Origin: Wuchereria bancrofti
Taxonomy: Eukaryota; Nematoda; Chromadorea; Rhabditida; Onchocercidae
Assembly (NCBI GenBank): GCA_005281725.1
Contig: SSBO01000009.1
Location: forward strand, 2,390,045 to 2,454,044
Length of the DNA stretch: 64,000 bases
Direction of reading: 5' to 3'
Shown here: piece after piece, positions 61,992 to 64,000 of the stretch
How the letters are laid out: each line of letters starts with the position of its first letter
Position numbering within the stretch: position 1 is the first letter of the stretch
The notes under the pieces: model-generated
Databases searched by the model: none
What the model was told of the DNA's origin: nothing
What the model saw: only the letters and a program-made list of their open reading frames with translations
Position numbers and translations under genes: made by a program

Positions 61992-64000
61992 TATTGCAAT
62001 TTATTTCGAGATTCGCGACAATTTGTCATACAGCGCCAAAAATTTGAAATGTGAAATAGCAACAGATAAGTATCACTTAGTTAATAGCAATTATTTTGAG
62101 TGACATTAGTTTTAGTTTGTTTTTTTTTTTAACTGTATAGTATTAATGAATCTCATTGTTTAGGTACGCAAATTAATTTTACAATAAAATTTTGCAAATA
62201 TTTAGTAATTCACTGAAGTAATATTGCATCTAAAACATGAATCAAATAAACAGTCGGGAACTGATAAGTCTGATATAACGTCTATTTTCTACAAATAATA
62301 ACGTAAATAGGTCAAACTATTCCGATACGTATCGTTTTATGAAGAAAATTTGATTAATTTAAGACGTTTTATCAACTCGGGAAAGATAACATCTGATTAT
62401 CGTATGATAATAATCAGTGGACGAGTTTTTGATCAGTTCTGAATTGCACTTACAACGGTTATTACGTTTTATAACGTCAAATTTCTTTTGGTTCCGTGAA
62501 AATCAAATTTGTTTTGGTTCTGAAGTACTGCCAGCTGATTTATTAAGATTTTTCTCTACAAGTAGGCAAGGTGTTAATATTTTACATTTATTACCTTAAA
62601 TACTCGTCAAAAGTATTTCAAGCACGTTCAGATAAATGATTGTGTCCTCAATTAGTTCATCAGTGCTTTTCTTATTGGATTTTTGAAATTGAAAATAAAT
62701 GACATTAAAGAAGAAAAAGCAATTAAAATTGAAGAGGTATAATCAATGTACAATTAATTATTTTATGATTATTGTTTCAAAAAGCCAATAAAAGCGAATT
62801 ATAAATGCTTTGGCATAGAAATTCTTTTTTTTAAATTAAATTCAAAGGATTTGCTGAAAGGCTTCATGATTGATATAAAGAATTATTTATGAAAATTGAT
62901 AAATTCAAAATCAAGTTGACGCTAAGATTTTAATGCCGTTCTGATTTTTTTTTTTTCAAGATTTTATTATTTCGTTTGACAAATAAAATAAAAACCATCG
63001 ACATTTAATTAAATTCTAAAGAATGAGCAAATTAATTGGTACATAAACAAATTTCTACATAAAAGTTTTTGCAACACTTTTATTTTTTGATGTGGGAAAT
63101 GGATAGACCAAATTAATCAATTTTAAACCAGTTTCCTCGTCCTTTAATTAGATTTCTCATTGTCCTTCCTGTCATCCATCCTAATATTTTCCATAAATTT
63201 CCTCTTTTTTTCTGAATTTTGCTCATAGAATAATATTTTTGGGAGAGAGATATTTCCTGTAAGTAAACAAAGCAAGAAAAATTAACAAAAATAATTTTTG
63301 TGGGTCGAATTTCCTTAGCTAAATCAATGTTTCATCATTAACTGTTAATTGTTGCTATTGTAATTTCTTTGAACAAATTTCACTGATTGTTTCAATTGCA
63401 AACTATCATCATTGATGCCTGAAATTGAAGTCAAATTTGAGCTAATAAAGGAGAAAAACTGTAACTTTTTCCTTGCAACCTGCAAATTCTAAAAAATTAA
63501 TCAAAAATATTTTCTTAAGCCTACAATTATTGATCCTTTTTCAATTCACTATTATTTTTCCATAATTCGTATTATTGATTGTTTACTCGTTTAAAATTTT
63601 ATTTTTGTACATATTTTATTTCAGCAATTTGCTGTTTGTACGGAAAACTTTTCAATTTTACTCCTACATTTTGCCATAATTTGTGTTCCTACTAATCAAT
63701 TCTTATTTATTCAATTTCCACTTGTGTTTATTACCAAATTTGTGATTAAAATATTGTTACTTAATTAATAGTATTAGCTGCAGTGTGTGTGTGTGTATGT
63801 GCACAGTAATTCAATTTATTACTAATGCTTGACTTAATAAGTTTTTTTGAATAAAATATAATAATATTGTAAAGTTAATTATCATATTTAAAAAATATTC
63901 ATATTCATTATTCGATATAGTTATTGTTTTGAAAATTTTTTGCTTTGAAAATTTAAAATTTACTTTTTTTAAACTTACGTACTTCCAATTCGTCGCATAC
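61992..64000 (-). repeat. Right arm of the large inverted duplication (truncated by the window)
   Basis: Reverse complement of 55831-57839. Its last bases (63981-64000 complement) are GPCR exon-6 coding sequence followed by the same GTAAGT donor, read on the minus strand. A mirrored, tail-to-tail GPCR copy is therefore expected beyond position 64000. Confidence 0.97.

Overview
The window looks like a very AT-rich nematode nuclear contig. The reasons are introns of roughly 90-1,600 bp that end in the nematode-type acceptor TTTTCAG, small phased exons, and a gene set that includes a TWK-type potassium channel and an FMRFamide-like-receptor-type GPCR. A clade III (spirurid/filarial-like) parasite is my guess; nothing in the sequence fixes the species. 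I saw no operon, rRNA, tRNA or CRISPR array. A single N at 9398 shows that this is a draft assembly.

Five spliced genes can be rebuilt with consistent reading phase, all on the + strand: (1) 1-4354, a sugar-transporter-type MFS carrier whose 5' end lies off the window; (2) 14027-16920, a two-pore-domain K+ channel with TWIK-1-like filters; (3) 28805-33235, a six-bladed kelch protein of the KLHDC3 type; (4) 37864-40625, the CAAX prenyl endopeptidase RCE1; (5) 53456-about 56400, a seven-helix neuropeptide-receptor-like GPCR. They have no obvious shared pathway. Transport, excitability, peptide signalling, ubiquitin substrate selection and CAAX processing simply sit side by side. KLHDC3 and RCE1 start just after strong acceptor sites with no visible upstream exon, which fits spliced-leader trans-splicing.

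The long stretches between genes (4.4-14.0, 16.9-28.8, 33.2-37.8, 45.1-53.4 kb) hold microsatellites, homopolymers and AT-rich sequence with almost no coding signal. The accessory-like part is 40.6-45.1 kb and 55.8-64 kb. At 42.3-44.3 kb there is an old, diverged palindrome that carries two copies of a short spliced exon pair. The minus-strand copy is open and the plus-strand copy has a frameshift and a stop codon. It sits next to an unrecognised minus-strand exon cluster at 44.6-45.0 kb.

The most striking structure is an inverted duplication. Positions 55831-57839 reappear in reverse as 61992-64000, without indels and apparently without mismatches except for the last ~20 bp. The arms enclose a 4.15-kb spacer. 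The outer arm runs off the right edge and begins inside the GPCR's sixth coding exon, so a mirrored GPCR copy should lie just outside the window, unless this is an assembly artefact. Diverged dispersed repeats link the spacer to positions near 21.4 and 41.8 kb.
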